Below are positions 24,049 through 35,331 of a stretch of 64,000 nt of DNA, piece after piece. Each line of letters begins with the position of its first letter. Within the stretch, counting starts at the first letter, position 1. The stretch spans positions 45,267,034 through 45,331,033 of the forward strand of contig NC_133169.1 in the NCBI RefSeq assembly GCF_040802235.1, read 5' to 3'. The notes under the pieces were generated by a model. It had not been told where the DNA came from and made no database searches. It worked only from the letters and a program-made list of their open reading frames with translations. A program made the translations under genes and the position numbers. The DNA is from Manis javanica. Lineage: Eukaryota; Chordata; Mammalia; Pholidota; Manidae.

Positions 24049-26200
24049 ATGGCAATAAGAACATGTCTATCGATAATCACCCTAAATGTAAATGGTCTGA
24101 ATGCACCAATCAAAAGACATAGAGCTACAGAATGAATAGACAAGCAAGACCCATCTATGTGCTGCCTACAAGAGACTCACTTCAAACCCAAGGACATACA
24201 CAGACTAAAAGTGAAGAGATGAAAAAAGATATTTCAATAGGGGAATTCAATAGGGGAAAAAAAGCAAGAGGTGAAATACTTGTACCAGATAGAATAGACT
24301 TCAAAACAAATAAAGTAACAAAATGCAAAGAAGAACATTACATAATTATAAAGGAGTGCATCCAACAAGAGGATATAACGATTATAAATATCCATGAACC
24401 TAACATAGGAACATCTACATATGTGAAACAAACACTAACAGAAATAGAGGGGGAAATAGAATGCAATACATTAACTTTAGGAGACTTCAATGCACCACTC
24501 ATTCCAAAGGACAGATCAACCAGACAGAAAATAAGTAAGGACACAAAGGGACTGAACAACACATTAGAACAGATGGACCTAACAGACATTTACAGAATAC
24601 TCCACCCAAAAGTAGCAGGATACACATTCTTCTCAAGTGTACATGGAAAATTTTCCACAATAGATCGCATACTAGGCCACAAAAAGAGTAAATTTAAACA
24701 TATTGAAATTGTACCAACCAACTTCTCAGATCAAAAAGGTATGAAATTGGAAATAAATTGTGAAAAGAAAACAAAAAGAACCACAAATACATGGAGGCTT
24801 AACATCATACTTCTAAATAATCAGTGGATCAATGACCAAATTAAAACAAAGATCAAGCAATATATGGATACAAATGAAAACAACAGCTCAATGCCCATAT
24901 TCTGTGGGACACAGTGAATGTAGTTCTTTGAGGAAATTATACAGCAATTCAGGCCTTTCTAAACAAGGAAGAACAATTGCAAATAAACAGTCTGATTTCA
25001 AAAATAGTGAAAATAGAAAAACAATAACAAATGAGGCCCAAAATCAATAGAAGGAGGGACATAATAAAGATCAGAGAAGAAATAAATAAAATTGAGAAGA
25101 ATAAAACAATAGAAAGGATTAATGAAACTAAGAGCTAGTTCTTTGAGAAAATAAACAAAATAGATAAACCCCTAGATAGACTAATCAAGAAAAAGAGAGA
25201 GTGTGCCCACATAAACAGAATCAGAAATGAGAAAGGAAAAATCACTATGGACACCACAGAAATACAAATTATTAGAGAATACTATAACAAATTATATGCT
25301 AACAAATTAGATAATCTAGAACAAAAGGACAACTTTCTAGAAAAATACAGCTTTCCAAGACTGACCCAGGAAGAAACTGAAAATCAGTACAGACCAATTA
25401 TCAGCAATGAAATTGAATCAGTAATCAAAAAACTACCTAAGATCAAAATCTTGGACCAGATAGCTTCACTGCTAAATTTTATCAGACATTTAGAGAAGAC
25501 CTAATATCCATCCTCCTTAAAGTTTTCCAAAAGTAGAAGAGGAAAGAATACTTTCAACGTCATTCTATGAAGCCAGCATCACTCTAATACCAAAACCAGA
25601 CAAAGACACCACAAAAAAAAAATGTTACAGATCAATATCCCTGAAGAACATAGATGCAAAAATGCTCAGCAAAATACTAGCAAACTGAATTAAAAAATAC
25701 ATCAAAAAGATCATACATCATAATCAAGTAGGATTTATTCCAGTGATGCAAGGATGTTACACTATTCAAAAATCCAACATCATCCACTACATCAACAAAA
25801 AGGACAAAAATCACATGATCATCTCCATAGATGCTGAAAAATCATCTGGAAAAATCCAACATCCATTCATGATAAAAACTCTCAACTAAATGAGTATAGA
25901 GGGCAAGTACCTCAATATAATGAAGGCCATATAGGAGAAACCCAAAGCCAAGATCATATTTAAGAGTGAAAAGCTGGAAGCTTTTGCTCTAAGATTGGGG
26001 ACAAGACAAAGATGCCCAGTCTCCCCACATTTATTCAACATAGTACTGGAGGTCCAAGCCACAGCAACTAACAGCATAAAGTAATCAAAGGCATCCATAT
26101 TTGCAAGGAACAAAGTAAATTGTCACTCTTTGCAGAGGACATGATACTGTATATAAAACCACTAAGGAATCCACACCAAAAGTACTAGAACTAATATCTT
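24049..26200 (+). pseudogene. L1 A ORF2 (endonuclease/reverse transcriptase), 5' part
   Basis: ORF2p nicks DNA and reverse-transcribes L1 RNA in place. The start is placed at the ATG giving MAIRTCLSIITLNVNGLNAP, the usual beginning of the AP-type endonuclease. 24132-24917 keeps much of the endonuclease (GDFNAPL, TIDRILGHKKS). The RT region is fragmented (25247-25504 keeps the fingers, [13 protein letters not shown]). The catalytic FADD reads FAED (26129-26140), so one aspartate is lost. The frame is then cut by insertion B and resumes at 34265. Confidence 0.85.
26189..26200 (+). repeat. Target-site duplication, left copy, for L1 B
   Basis: aactaatatctt, identical to 34253-34264. It flanks the 8.05-kb insertion exactly, and removing the insertion plus one copy restores contiguous L1 A text. 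Confidence 0.88.
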
Positions 26201-26400
26201 TTTCTTGTGGATAATTATTTTTTATTGAGGAGTAGTTGACATGCAGTATTACATTAGATTCAGGTGTACAACACAGTGATTCAACATTTATATACATGAT
26301 AATTCTAGCTACCAGCTATCACCATACAAAAAATGATATTCCTTATGCTATACATAACATCCCAGTTACTTATTTATTGTACAATTGGAAGTCTGTACTA
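26201..26400 (-). repeat. Second 3'-transduced segment of L1 B (old L1M 3' end)
   Basis: The segment lies between the A9 tract of the retroviral tail (26409-26401) and the target duplication. On the minus strand it ends ...gtcaactactcctcaataaaa, an L1M 3' terminus. It has an AATAAA (26226-26221) about 15 bases before a short A-run that abuts the duplication. Elements C and D lack it: D ends at the retroviral A-tract, and C is cut before this point. Read-through to a second poly(A) signal explains it best. Confidence 0.65.
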
Positions 26401-28060
26401 TTTTTTTTTCTGAGAGGGCATCTCTCATATTTATTGATCCAATGGTTGTTAACAACAATAAAACTCTGTATAGGGGAGTCAATGTTCAATGAACAATTAT
26501 TAATCCACCCCAAGCCTAATTTGCATCAGTCTCCAATCTTCTGAAGCATAATGAACAAGTTCTTACATGGAGAACAAATTCTTACATAGTGAAAAATTAC
26601 ATGGTGAACAGTACAAGGGCAGTCATCACAGAAACTTTTGGTTTCGATCACGCATTATAAACTATAAACAATCAGTTCAAATATGAATATTCATTTGATT
26701 TTTATACTTGATTTTTATGTGGATACCACATTTCTCTCTTCATTACTATTATTTTTAATAAAATGCTGCAGTGGTAGGTAGATGCAAAATAAAGGTAGAA
26801 AACATAGTTTAGTGTTGTAAGAGAGCAAATGTAGATGATCAGGTGTGTGCCTGTAGACTATGTGTTAATCCAAGCTAGACACAGGCAATAAAATTTACTG
26901 GATCTATACTGTAAATTTTACAGTAGATTTCTCTCAAAACAGGGGGGGTGAGGTTCTAAGCCTCACCTCTGTTGATCCCCAATTTCTTACCTGATGGCCA
27001 CCCTGCGACTGTGCCTGTCTTAGGTTGTTCCTCCCTTGAGGAATCTTACCCGTCTCTGGCTAACCAGTCATCTTCCGGGGCCATACAGGGAAATGTAAAG
27101 TTGGTAAGTGAGAGAGAAGCCATATTGTTTGAAAAGGTTAGCTTTTTACTTCTTTGTATATTTATGCCCTGTGGCTTCTATGCCCAGCATTTGTCTTGAG
27201 GTATCTTTACCACTTGGAGGAATTATGATACTCAGTAAATTCAATATGAGGCACGGATTCTACTTAAGGGTTGTAATTAAGAAGGAAGAATAAAAGCTAT
27301 AGAAGTAGCAGGCAGAAGAAAACATGGGAAGATTGATTATTTCTTTGACATATCTTATTGCAGAGTAACTTTAGCATGTATAGGTTTTAACCTACTAATT
27401 AAATGGCGTACACACATTGACATAATAGGAGTACAGTTACAAAGCCAAAGCAGACCTATAATTACCAGCCATCTCCAGTGAAACCAAGAAAACCAGGTAG
27501 GCACCTTAGGCATTTGTGGAAACTTACCTATGATATGGTGGATATTGTCCAACTGAACTTGAACAGTCTGAGAGAAATCAGACAAATTAAAACAACACAT
27601 TCCTGGGGACTGTTCACATCCCATATGTTCTTTTAACAGTAGATAGTCTGTAGTTGTAAGATTTTGGAGCACTACAACTTGCACTTCTCCTAATTCTTGG
27701 TTGAGTTCCAACAGTATAGATCCAGTAAATTTGTTGTTTTACTGTATGCACAGGACAGCTTAGAAATCTCCTTCGTCATTCCCATGGCAAGTCCAGGAAC
27801 CAGTGGGATGAATGCAGCTACAGCTGTAGAAGCATCTGGATCTTTGTTCAGGTTTTTTAATGATCATCTTCTGGTATGAGTCTTCCAGAGAGTGCTGATA
27901 TTGGAAGTTCTTCTTCATATCGTATCTTAGATCATTTTCTGGGTAGCCAAATTAGGCTTGATCCTCTGTATAAACACAAACAGACCCTTTGCCTACACTT
28001 TGATATGCCCTTTATACCATTGTGTAGAACTCATTGGAGGTCACCACACAGGAACTGCTA
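26401..28060 (-). mobile_element. Fossil class I ERV fragment (env TM region plus LTR end) in the tail of L1 B
   Basis: Retroviral fossil, 3' end only. Parts in minus-strand order: a surface/fusion-proximal stretch; the env transmembrane ectodomain with a leucine-rich LQN segment and a CX6CC cysteine motif (gamma-type, class I); a W-rich membrane-proximal part and a hydrophobic anchor (the readable frame is 27711-27355); about 0.6 kb of unassigned sequence; and a putative U3-R stretch starting TGTGGTATCCAC near 26731 and holding AATAAA at 26435-26430. An A9 tract follows. No gag, pol or 5' LTR is present. The copy is broken. The same fragment follows L1 C and accompanies L1 D; roughly 6% difference from D over one 300-base stretch (hand count) suggests a fairly recent spread. 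Confidence 0.78.
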
Positions 28061-28250
28061 TTTTTTTTTCTTTTTTGTTTTTTTAAGAGAAAGGAGTATT
28101 ATCAGAAAAATGTATTTCCGTAGGAGATCATCTGACACCCTTTAAGTGATGAAAATTAAGGATATTTAAAGCATGCATTAATCGTTGATTTACAGTTAGT
28201 TTTATCCTATCAGGGAGTAATCCCCCTTTTCTTTCTTTCTTTTTTTTGTT
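28061..28250 (-). repeat. Internal L1 A-tract and linker of element B
   Basis: In minus-strand order, the L1 3' UTR ends in ...gattaatgataac, then an A-rich run with GAAAG repeats, then about 165 bases of sequence I do not recognise (gggggattactccctgat start), then another A-rich run before the retroviral fragment. Element C has the same arrangement at 40672-40846. Element D lacks the linker: its retroviral fragment adjoins one A-run directly. Confidence 0.7.
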
Positions 28251-28573
28251 ATCATTAATCTATACTTACATGACGAATATTATGTTTACTAGTCTCTCCC
28301 CTATACCAGGTCCCCCCTATAAACCCCTTTACAGTCACTGTCCATCAGCATAGCAAAATGTAGAACCACTACTTGTCTTCTCTGTGTTGTACAACCCTCC
28401 CCTTTCTCCCACTACTCATGCATGCTAATCTTAATACCCCCCTTCTTCTTCCCCCCCCTTATCTCTCCCTACCCACCCATCCTCCCAAGTTCCTTTCCCT
28501 TTGGTACTTGTTAGTCCATTCTTGGGTTCTGTGATTCTGCTGCTGTTTTGTTCCTTCAGTTTTTCCTTTGTTC

Positions 28574-31500
28574 TTATGCTCCAAATATGAGTGAAATGAT
28601 TTGGTATTTCTCTTTCTCCGCTTGGCTTATTTCACTGAGAATATTACCCTCCAGCTCCATCCATGTTGCTGTAAATGGTAGGATTTGCCCTCTTCTTATG
28701 GCTGAGTAGTATTCCATTGTGTATATGTACCATATCTGCTTTATCCATTCATCTACCGATGGACATTTAGGTTGCTTCCAATTCTTGGCTATTGTAAATA
28801 GTGCTGTGATAAACATAGGGGTGCATCTGTCTTTCTCAAACTTGATTGCTGCATTCTTAGGGTAAATTCTTAGGAGTGGAATTCCTGGGTCAAATGGTAA
28901 GTCTGTTTTGAGCAATTTGAAGAACCTCCATACTGCTTTTCACTATGGTTGAACTAATTTACATTCCCACTCAGCAGTGTAGGAGGGTTCCCCTTTCCCC
29001 ACAGCCTCACCAACATTTGTTGTTGTTTGTCTTTTGGATGGCAGCCATCCTTGCTGGTGTAAGGTGATACCTCATTGTAGTTTTAATTTGCATTTCTCTG
29101 ATAATTAGCGATGTTGGGCTTCTTTTCATGTGTCTGTTGGCCATCTGTATTTCTTTTTTAGAGAACTGTCTGTTCAGTTCCTCTGCCCATTTTTTAATTG
29201 GATTATTTGTTTTTTGATTGTTGAGGCATGTGAGCTCTTTATATATTCTGGATGTCAAGCCTTTATCGGATCTGTCATTTTCAAATATATTCTCTCATAC
29301 TTTAGGGTTCCTTTTTGTTCTATTGATGGTATCTTTTTCTGTACAGAAGCTCTTCAGCTTAATATAGTCCCACTTGTTCATTTTTGCTGTTGTTTTCCTT
29401 GCCCGGTGAGATATGTTCAAGAAGAGGTCACTCATGTTTATGTCTAAGAGGTTTTTGCCTATGTTTTATTCCAAGAGTTTAATGGTTTCATGACTTACAC
29501 TCAAGTCTTTGATCCATTTTGAGTTCACCTTTGTATATGGGGTTAGACAATGATCCAGTTTCATTCTCCTACATGTAGCTGTCCAGTTTTCCCAGCACCA
29601 TCTGTTGAAGAGACTGTCATTTTGCCATTGTATGTCCATGGCTCCTTTATCAAATGTTAATTGACCATATATGTCTGGGTTAATGTCTGGATTCTCTAGT
29701 CTGTTCATTGGTCTGTGGCTCTGTTCTTGTGCCAGTACCAAATTGTCTTGATTACTATGGCTTTATAGTAGAGCTTGAAGTTGGAGAGTGAGATCCAGCC
29801 TACTTTATTCTTCTTTCTCAGGATTACTTTGACTTTTTGGGGTCTTTGGTGACTCCATATGAATTTTTGAAGTATTTGTTTCAGTTCATTGAAGAATGAT
29901 GCTGGTAGTTTCATAGGGATTGCAACAAATCTGTATATTGCTTTGGGCAGGATGGCCATTTTGACAATATAAATTCTTCCTAGCCACGAGCATGGGATGA
30001 GTTTCCATTTGTTAGTGTTCCCTTTAATTTCTCTTAAGAGTGACTTGTACTTTTCTGGGTATAGGTCTTTCACTTCTTTGGTTAGGTTTATTCCTAGGTA
30101 TTTTATTCTTTTTGATGCAATTGTGAATGGAATTGTTTTCCTGATTTCTCTTTCTACTGGTTCATTGTTAGTGTATAGGAAAGCCACAGATTTCTGTGTG
30201 TTAATTTTATATCCTGCAACTTTGCTGTATTCCGATATCTGTCCTAGTAGTTTTGGGGTGGAGTCTTAAGGGTTTTTTATGTACAGAATCATGTCACCTG
30301 CAGATAGTGACAGTTTAACTTCTTCTTTACCAATCTGTATTCCCTGTATTTTTTGGTTTTGTCTGATTGCCTTGGCTAGGACCTCCAGTACTATGTTAAA
30401 TAACAGTGGGGTGAGTGGGAATCCCTGTCTAGTTCCTGGTCTCAGAGGAAAAGCTTTCTTTCAGCTTCTTGGTGTTCAGTATAAAGTTGGCTGTGGGTTT
30501 CTCATAAATGGCCTTTATTATGTTGAGGTACTTGCACTCTATTCCCATTTTGCTGAGAGTTTTTATCATGAATGGATGTTGACCTTTGTCAAATGCTTTT
30601 TCAGCATCCATGGAGATAATCATGTGGTTTTTGTCTTTCTTTTTGTTGATGTGGTGGATGATGTTGATGGACTTTCGAATGTTGTACCATCCTTGCATCC
30701 CTGGGATGAATCCCACTTGGTCACGGTGTACGATCCTTTTGATGTATTTTTGAACTCGTTTTGCTAATATTTTGTTGAGTAGTTTTGCATCTATGTTCAT
30801 CAGGGATATTGGTCTGTAGTTTTCTTTTTTGCTGTGTTCTTTGCCTGGTTTTGGTATTAGGGTGATGTTTGCTTCATAGAATGAGTTTGGAAGTATCCCT
30901 TCCTCTTCTATTTTTTGGAAAACTTTAATGAGAATGGGTATTATGTCTTCCCTGTATGTCTGATAAAATTCTGAGGTGAATCCAGCTGGCCCTGGGGTTT
31001 TGTTCTTGGGTAGTTTTTTGATTACCAATTCAATTTCATTGCTGGTAATTTGTCTGTTTAGATTTTCTGTTTCTTTCTGTGTCAGTGTTGGAAGGTTTTA
31101 CTTTTCTAGTAAGTTGTCCATTTCTCCTAGATTTCCCAGCTTGTTAGCATATAGGTTTTCATAATACTCTCTAATAATTCTTTGTATTTCTGTGGGGTCC
31201 ATTGTGATTTTTCCTTTCTCGTTTCTGATTCTGTTGATTTGTGTTGACTCTCTTTTCCTCTTAATAAGTCTGGCTAGAGGCTTATCTATTTTGTTTATTT
31301 TCTCAAAGAACCAGCTCTTTGTTCCATTGATTTTTGCTATTGTTTTATTCTTCTCAATTTTATGTATTTCTTCTCTCTTCTTTATTATATCCCTCCTTCT
31401 GCTGACCTTAGACCTCAATTGTTCTTCTTTCTCCAATTTTGATAATTGTAACATTAGACCATTCAATTGGGATTGTTCTTCCTTTTTTACATATACCTGG

Positions 31501-32402
31501 ATTACTATATACTTTCCTCTTAAGACTGCCTCTGCTGTGTCCCACAGTAGTTGGGGCCTTGTGTTGTTGTTGTCGTTTGTTTCCATATATTTCTGGATCT
31601 CCATTTTGATTTGGTCATTGATCCATTGATTATTTAGGAGAGTGTTGTTAAGCCTCCATGTGTTTTTGAGCCTTTTTGCTTTTTTTGTACAGTTTATTTC
31701 TAGTTTTATGCCTTTGTGGTCTGAAAAGTTGGTTGGTAGGATTTCAATCTTTTGGAATATACTGAGGCTCTTTTTGTGGCCTAATATGTGGTCTATTCTG
31801 GAGAATGTTCCATGTGCACTTCAGAAGATTGTGTATCCTGTTGCTTTTGGATGTAGACCTCTGTAGATGTCTATTAGGTCCAACTCTTCTAGTGAGTTGT
31901 TCAGTGCCTCTGTGTTTTTACTTATTTTCTGTCTGGTGGATCTGTCCTTTGTAGTGAGTGGTGTATTGAAGTCTCCTAGAATGAATGCATTGCATTCTAT
32001 TTCCTCTTTTAGTTCTGTTTTTATATGTTTCAGATATGTTGTTGCTCTTGTATTGGGTGCATATATATTTATAATGGTTATATCCTCTTGTTGGACTGAG
32101 CCCTTTATCATTATGTAATATCCTTCTTTATCTTTTGTTACTTTCTTTATTTTGAAGTCTGCTTTGTCTGATACCAGAATTGCAACACCTGCTTTCTTCT
32201 CTCTGTTGTTTACATGAAATATCTTTTTTCATCCCTTTACTTTAAGTCTGTGCATAACTTTGGGTTTGAGGTGAGTCTCTTTTAAGCAGCATATGGATGG
32301 ATCTTGCTTTTTTATCCATTCTATTACTCTGTGTCTTTTGATTGGTGCATTCAGTCCATTTACATTTAGGGTGATTATTGAAAGGTATGTACTTATTTCC
32401 AT
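28574..32402 (-). pseudogene. L1 B ORF2 relic, full length
   Basis: From MEISTYLSIITLNVNGLNAP (start 32402) to EKEKYQIISLIFGA (end 28574). The span is 3.83 kb, the same as about 1276 codons, matching the normal ORF2 size. In order: endonuclease (GDFNTPLT near 32000), RT fingers and palm (30429-31028 with [20 protein letters not shown]-type text and [20 protein letters not shown]), thumb/C-terminal parts (29705-30187), and the cysteine-region and tail (28574-28915). FADD reads SAGD (30292-30303). At least seven frame breaks; inactive. Confidence 0.9.
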
Positions 32403-32597
32403 TGCAGGCTTTAAGTTTTTGGTGACCAAAGGTTCAGGGTTAGCTTCTTTACTATCATATTGTCTAACTTAGCTCACTTGTTGAGCTAGTATAAACACGG
32501 TCTGATGATTCTTTATTTGTCTCCCTTCTTATTCCTCCTCCTCCTTTCTTCATATATTGGGTGTTCTGTCCTGTGCTCTTTTTAGGAGTGCTCCCAT

Positions 32598-33451
32598 CTA
32601 GAGCAGTCCCTGTAGGATGCCCTGTAGAGGTGTTTTGTGGGAGGCAAATTCCCTCAACTTTTGCTTGTTTGGGAATTGTTTAATCTCTCTTTCATATTTA
32701 AATGATAATCGTGCTGGATACAGTAGTCTTCTTTCGAGGCCCTTCTGTTTCATTGCATTAAGTATATCATGCCATTCTCTTCTGGCCTGTAGGGTTTCTG
32801 TTGAGAATTCTGATGATATCCTGATGGGTTTTCCTTTGTAGGTAACCTTTTTTTTCTCTCTGGCTGCCTTTAATACTTTGTCCTTGTCTTTGATCTTTGC
32901 CATTTTAATTATTATGTGTCTAGGTGTTGCCCTCCTTGGATCCCTTGTCATGGGAGTTCTGTGTACCTCTGTGGTCTGAGAGGCCATTTCCTCCCCTAGT
33001 TTGGGGAAATTTTCAGAAATTATTTCTTCAAAGACACTTTCTATCCCTTTTCTCTCTCTTCTTCTTCTGGTACCCCTATAATATTGTTCCATTTTTATTG
33101 GTCACTCAGATCTCTTAGAATTCTTTCATTCCTGGAAATCCTTTCATCTGTCTCTGCATCTGCTTCTCTGCATTCCTGTTCTCTGTTTTCTAGTCCATTA
33201 ATTGTCTCTTGCATCTCGTCCATTCTTTTTTGAAGTCCTTCCAGAGCTTGTTTTATTTCTGTGTTCTCCCTCCTTAGTTCTCACATATTTCTCTGCAAGT
33301 CCATCAGCATGGTTATGACTTTTGTTTTGAATTCTTTTTCAGGAAGACTGGTTAAATCTATCTCCCCAGGTTTCTTCTCAGGGGAAGATGTAGAAGATGT
33401 CAAAGTTGTCTGGGTTAGTCTTGTCCGGATCATATTTTTTTGCCTTTTCAT
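32598..33451 (-). pseudogene. L1 B ORF1 relic
   Basis: Starts at MKRQKNMIRTRLTQTT (33451). The coiled-coil region (33400-33130) holds heptad-like text (KQALEGLQKRMDEMQETING) with an early TGA. The RRM/CTD (33092-32598) reads KGIESVFEEIISENFPKLGE, then RRATPRHIIIKMAKIKDKD, then ARREWHDILNAM, and ends GILQGLL then TAG. This is a normal ORF1 size (about 285 codons) with a stop and a shift in the N-terminal half. Confidence 0.88.
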
Positions 33452-34252
33452 GTTGATAGGTTCTATTGACTGTCAGCTGGGTGGGCCAAACTTTTCCCTT
33501 GCTACTGGCCTTTCTTTACTGGGACAACTGTGACCCCTAGTGGCTTGTATTGGGTAACTGTGTGTAGACTGGGTCTTTGTGTCTTGCCCGGCCAGCGTGA
33601 AGGAAGCTCCTTTACTGATGGTGTGGCCTGCCTTAGGCTGCTTCTCTGCTTTCACAGCACCAGGTGGGGTAATGGATGGGAGGCTGTTTGGCTGTTTACC
33701 TCCGTTGGGGGTCTCAGAACTGTTGCCATTGGGGTTAGTGTGCCCAGTTTTCTCTGTAATTTCCAGCCACTGGGCTCTGACCTGTGTTGTTTCTGTCCAG
33801 CTGTTACATCCCTGTCCCTTTAAGACTTTCAAAAAGCACTCACTTTTCTTTGTCACAGGGGTATCAGCTTTGGAACCTGCTCAGAGGTCTTGCTGCCCTA
33901 TTTCCCTAGTTTCCAGCCCTCCATGCATGCACTGTTTCTGTGCTCTGGTGTGGGTGGCTGTGGCTGGGTGTTTAGTAGTCCTGGACTCCCTCTCTCTCCC
34001 TGCTCTGACACCTCTCCTCTCGCCGGGAGCTGGAGGGAGGTGTGCTTGGGTCCCGGCAGGCTGGGGATTGTATCTTACCCCTTTCACCAGGCACTAGGCT
34101 CTCGCACGTGTGGATGTAGTCTGGCTGTTGTCCTGTGTCTTCTCATCTCTCTTTTAGGATTAGTTGTATTTGTTGTATTTTCAAAAATATATATGTTTTT
34201 GGGAGGAGATTCCCACTGTCCTACTCACACCACCATGTTGGCTCCGCCTCCA
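33452..34252 (-). promoter_or_regulatory. L1 B 5' UTR / internal promoter
   Basis: About 0.8 kb, GC-richer than the surroundings, beginning ggaggcggagccaacatggtgg. The YY1-type core AAGATGGC expected here (present in element C) reads AACATGGT, so the site is weakened. The sequence is alignable with 35313-36146 of element C but not with the monomeric 5' UTR of L1 A. Confidence 0.7.
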
Positions 34253-34264
34253 AACTAATATCTT
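34253..34264 (+). repeat. Target-site duplication, right copy, for L1 B
   Basis: aactaatatctt, matching 26189-26200. Confidence 0.88.
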
Positions 34265-35312
34265 AATTCAGCAAAGCTACAGGATATAAAATTCACACAC
34301 AGAAATCTGTTGCATTCCTATATGCTAATGAGAAACTAGCAGAGAGAGAAATCAGGATAACAATTCCATTCACAATTTCAACAAAAATTAAAATAACTAG
34401 GAATAAAGCTCATCAAGGAAGTGTAAGCGTTATACCCTGAAAACTCCAAGACACTCTTGAGAGCAATTAAAGAATACACCAACAAATGGAAATAAATCCC
34501 ATGCTCATGGATAGGAAGAAATATTGTTGTCAAAATGGCCATCCTGCCTAAAGCAATCTACAGATTCAATGCAGTCCCTATCTAAATAACAACAGCATTT
34601 TTCAACAAACCAGAACAAATAGTTCTAAAATTCATGTGGTACCACAAAAGACCCAGAATAGCCAAAAAAATCCTAAGAAGGAAGAGGAAAGAGGGGAGGA
34701 TCACACTTGCCGACTTCAAGCTCTACTAAAAAGCCACAGTAATCAAGACAATTTGGTACTGGGGCAAGAAGAGACCCATAGACCAATGAAATAGAACAGA
34801 GAGTCTAGACATAAGCCCACACATATATGGCCAATTAAAATATGATAAAGAAGCCATGGATATACAATGGGGTAAGACAGCCTCTTCAACAGCTGGTGTT
34901 GGCAAAACTGGACAGCTACATGTAAGAGAATGAAACTGGATTACTGTCTAACTCCACACAAAAAAGTAAACAAAAAATGGATCAAAGATCTGAATATAAG
35001 TCATAAAACCATAAAACTCTAAGAAAACGTATGTAAAACTCTCTTGAATATATACATGAGCAACTTTTTCATGAACATATCTCCTCGGTCAAGGGAAACA
35101 AAAGCAAAAATGAAAAAAATGGGATAACATCAAACTAAAAAGCTTCTATACATCAAAGGACAACATCAGTAAAACAAAAAGGCATCCTAACATATGGAAG
35201 AATACATTCATAAATGCCATATCTGATAAGGGGTTAACATCCAAAATATATAATGTGCACACATGCCTCAATACCCAAAAAGGAAATAACCCAATTAAAA
35301 AATAGGCAGAGG
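34253..35312 (+). mobile_element. L1 element A, second segment (ORF2 continuation)
   Basis: Opens with the right copy of the target duplication (34253-34264), then continues A's ORF2 C-terminal half. It includes 'ccaagacactcttgagagcaattaaag', 'atggccatcctgcctaaagc', 'cattcatgtggtaccac'-type blocks and 'agaatgaaactggattactgtctaac'. It stops in 'aattaaaaaataggcagagg', where element C begins, with GCAGAGG shared by both. The last 0.6 kb of ORF2 and the 3' UTR of A are not found after C. Confidence 0.85.
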
Positions 35313-35323
35313 CGGTTGGAGCC

Positions 35324-35331
35324 AAGATGGC
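35324..35331 (+). promoter_or_regulatory. YY1-type motif at the L1 C start
   Basis: AAGATGGC, about 14 bases from the element's 5' end. Human L1 has a YY1 site (GCCAAGATGGC) at the same place that sets the start of transcription. The match is seen; function is inferred. Confidence 0.55.

Larger units (their letters stand above)
22000..26200 (+). mobile_element. L1 element A, first segment (older L1, host of nested insertions)
   Basis: A plus-strand non-LTR retrotransposon. From about 22240 a GC-rich 5' UTR with repeated units, then ORF1 (22880-23743) and ORF2 from 24049. ORF2 text stops at 26200 in AACTAATATCTT, and the same 12 bases restart the element at 34253. Sequence after that (AATTCAGCAAAGCTACAGG) is the natural continuation of ORF2. 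The element is therefore split by the 8-kb insertion B. The exact 5' start (22000-22240) is unclear. Several stops and shifts break both frames, so A is immobile. Confidence 0.85.
26201..34252 (-). mobile_element. L1 element B: full-length young L1 with composite 3' tail
   Basis: A minus-strand L1 inserted into L1 A. In its own orientation it has: a 5' end (ggaggcggagccaacatgg) at 34252; a 5' UTR of about 0.8 kb; ORF1 33451-32598; ORF2 32402-28574; a 3' UTR with a G-rich polypurine run; an internal A-rich tract near 28247-28226; a 165-base linker; a retroviral env/LTR fragment (28060-26410) ending in an A9 tract; and a further 200 bases (26400-26201) ending in AAAAA. A 12-bp duplication brackets the whole. 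ORF1 and ORF2 both carry multiple stops and shifts and the RT motif is lost, so it is dead, though its length (6 kb of L1 plus about 2 kb of tail) is complete. Confidence 0.9.

Noticed and set aside
26401-28060. A stand-alone retrovirus next to L1 B
   Set aside because: There is no gag, pol or 5' LTR, and no target duplication around this piece alone; the duplication encloses it together with the L1.
30279-34258. Several long plus-strand frames (for example 162 and 172 codons)
   Set aside because: Antisense shadows of L1 B ORF2, ORF1 and 5' UTR.
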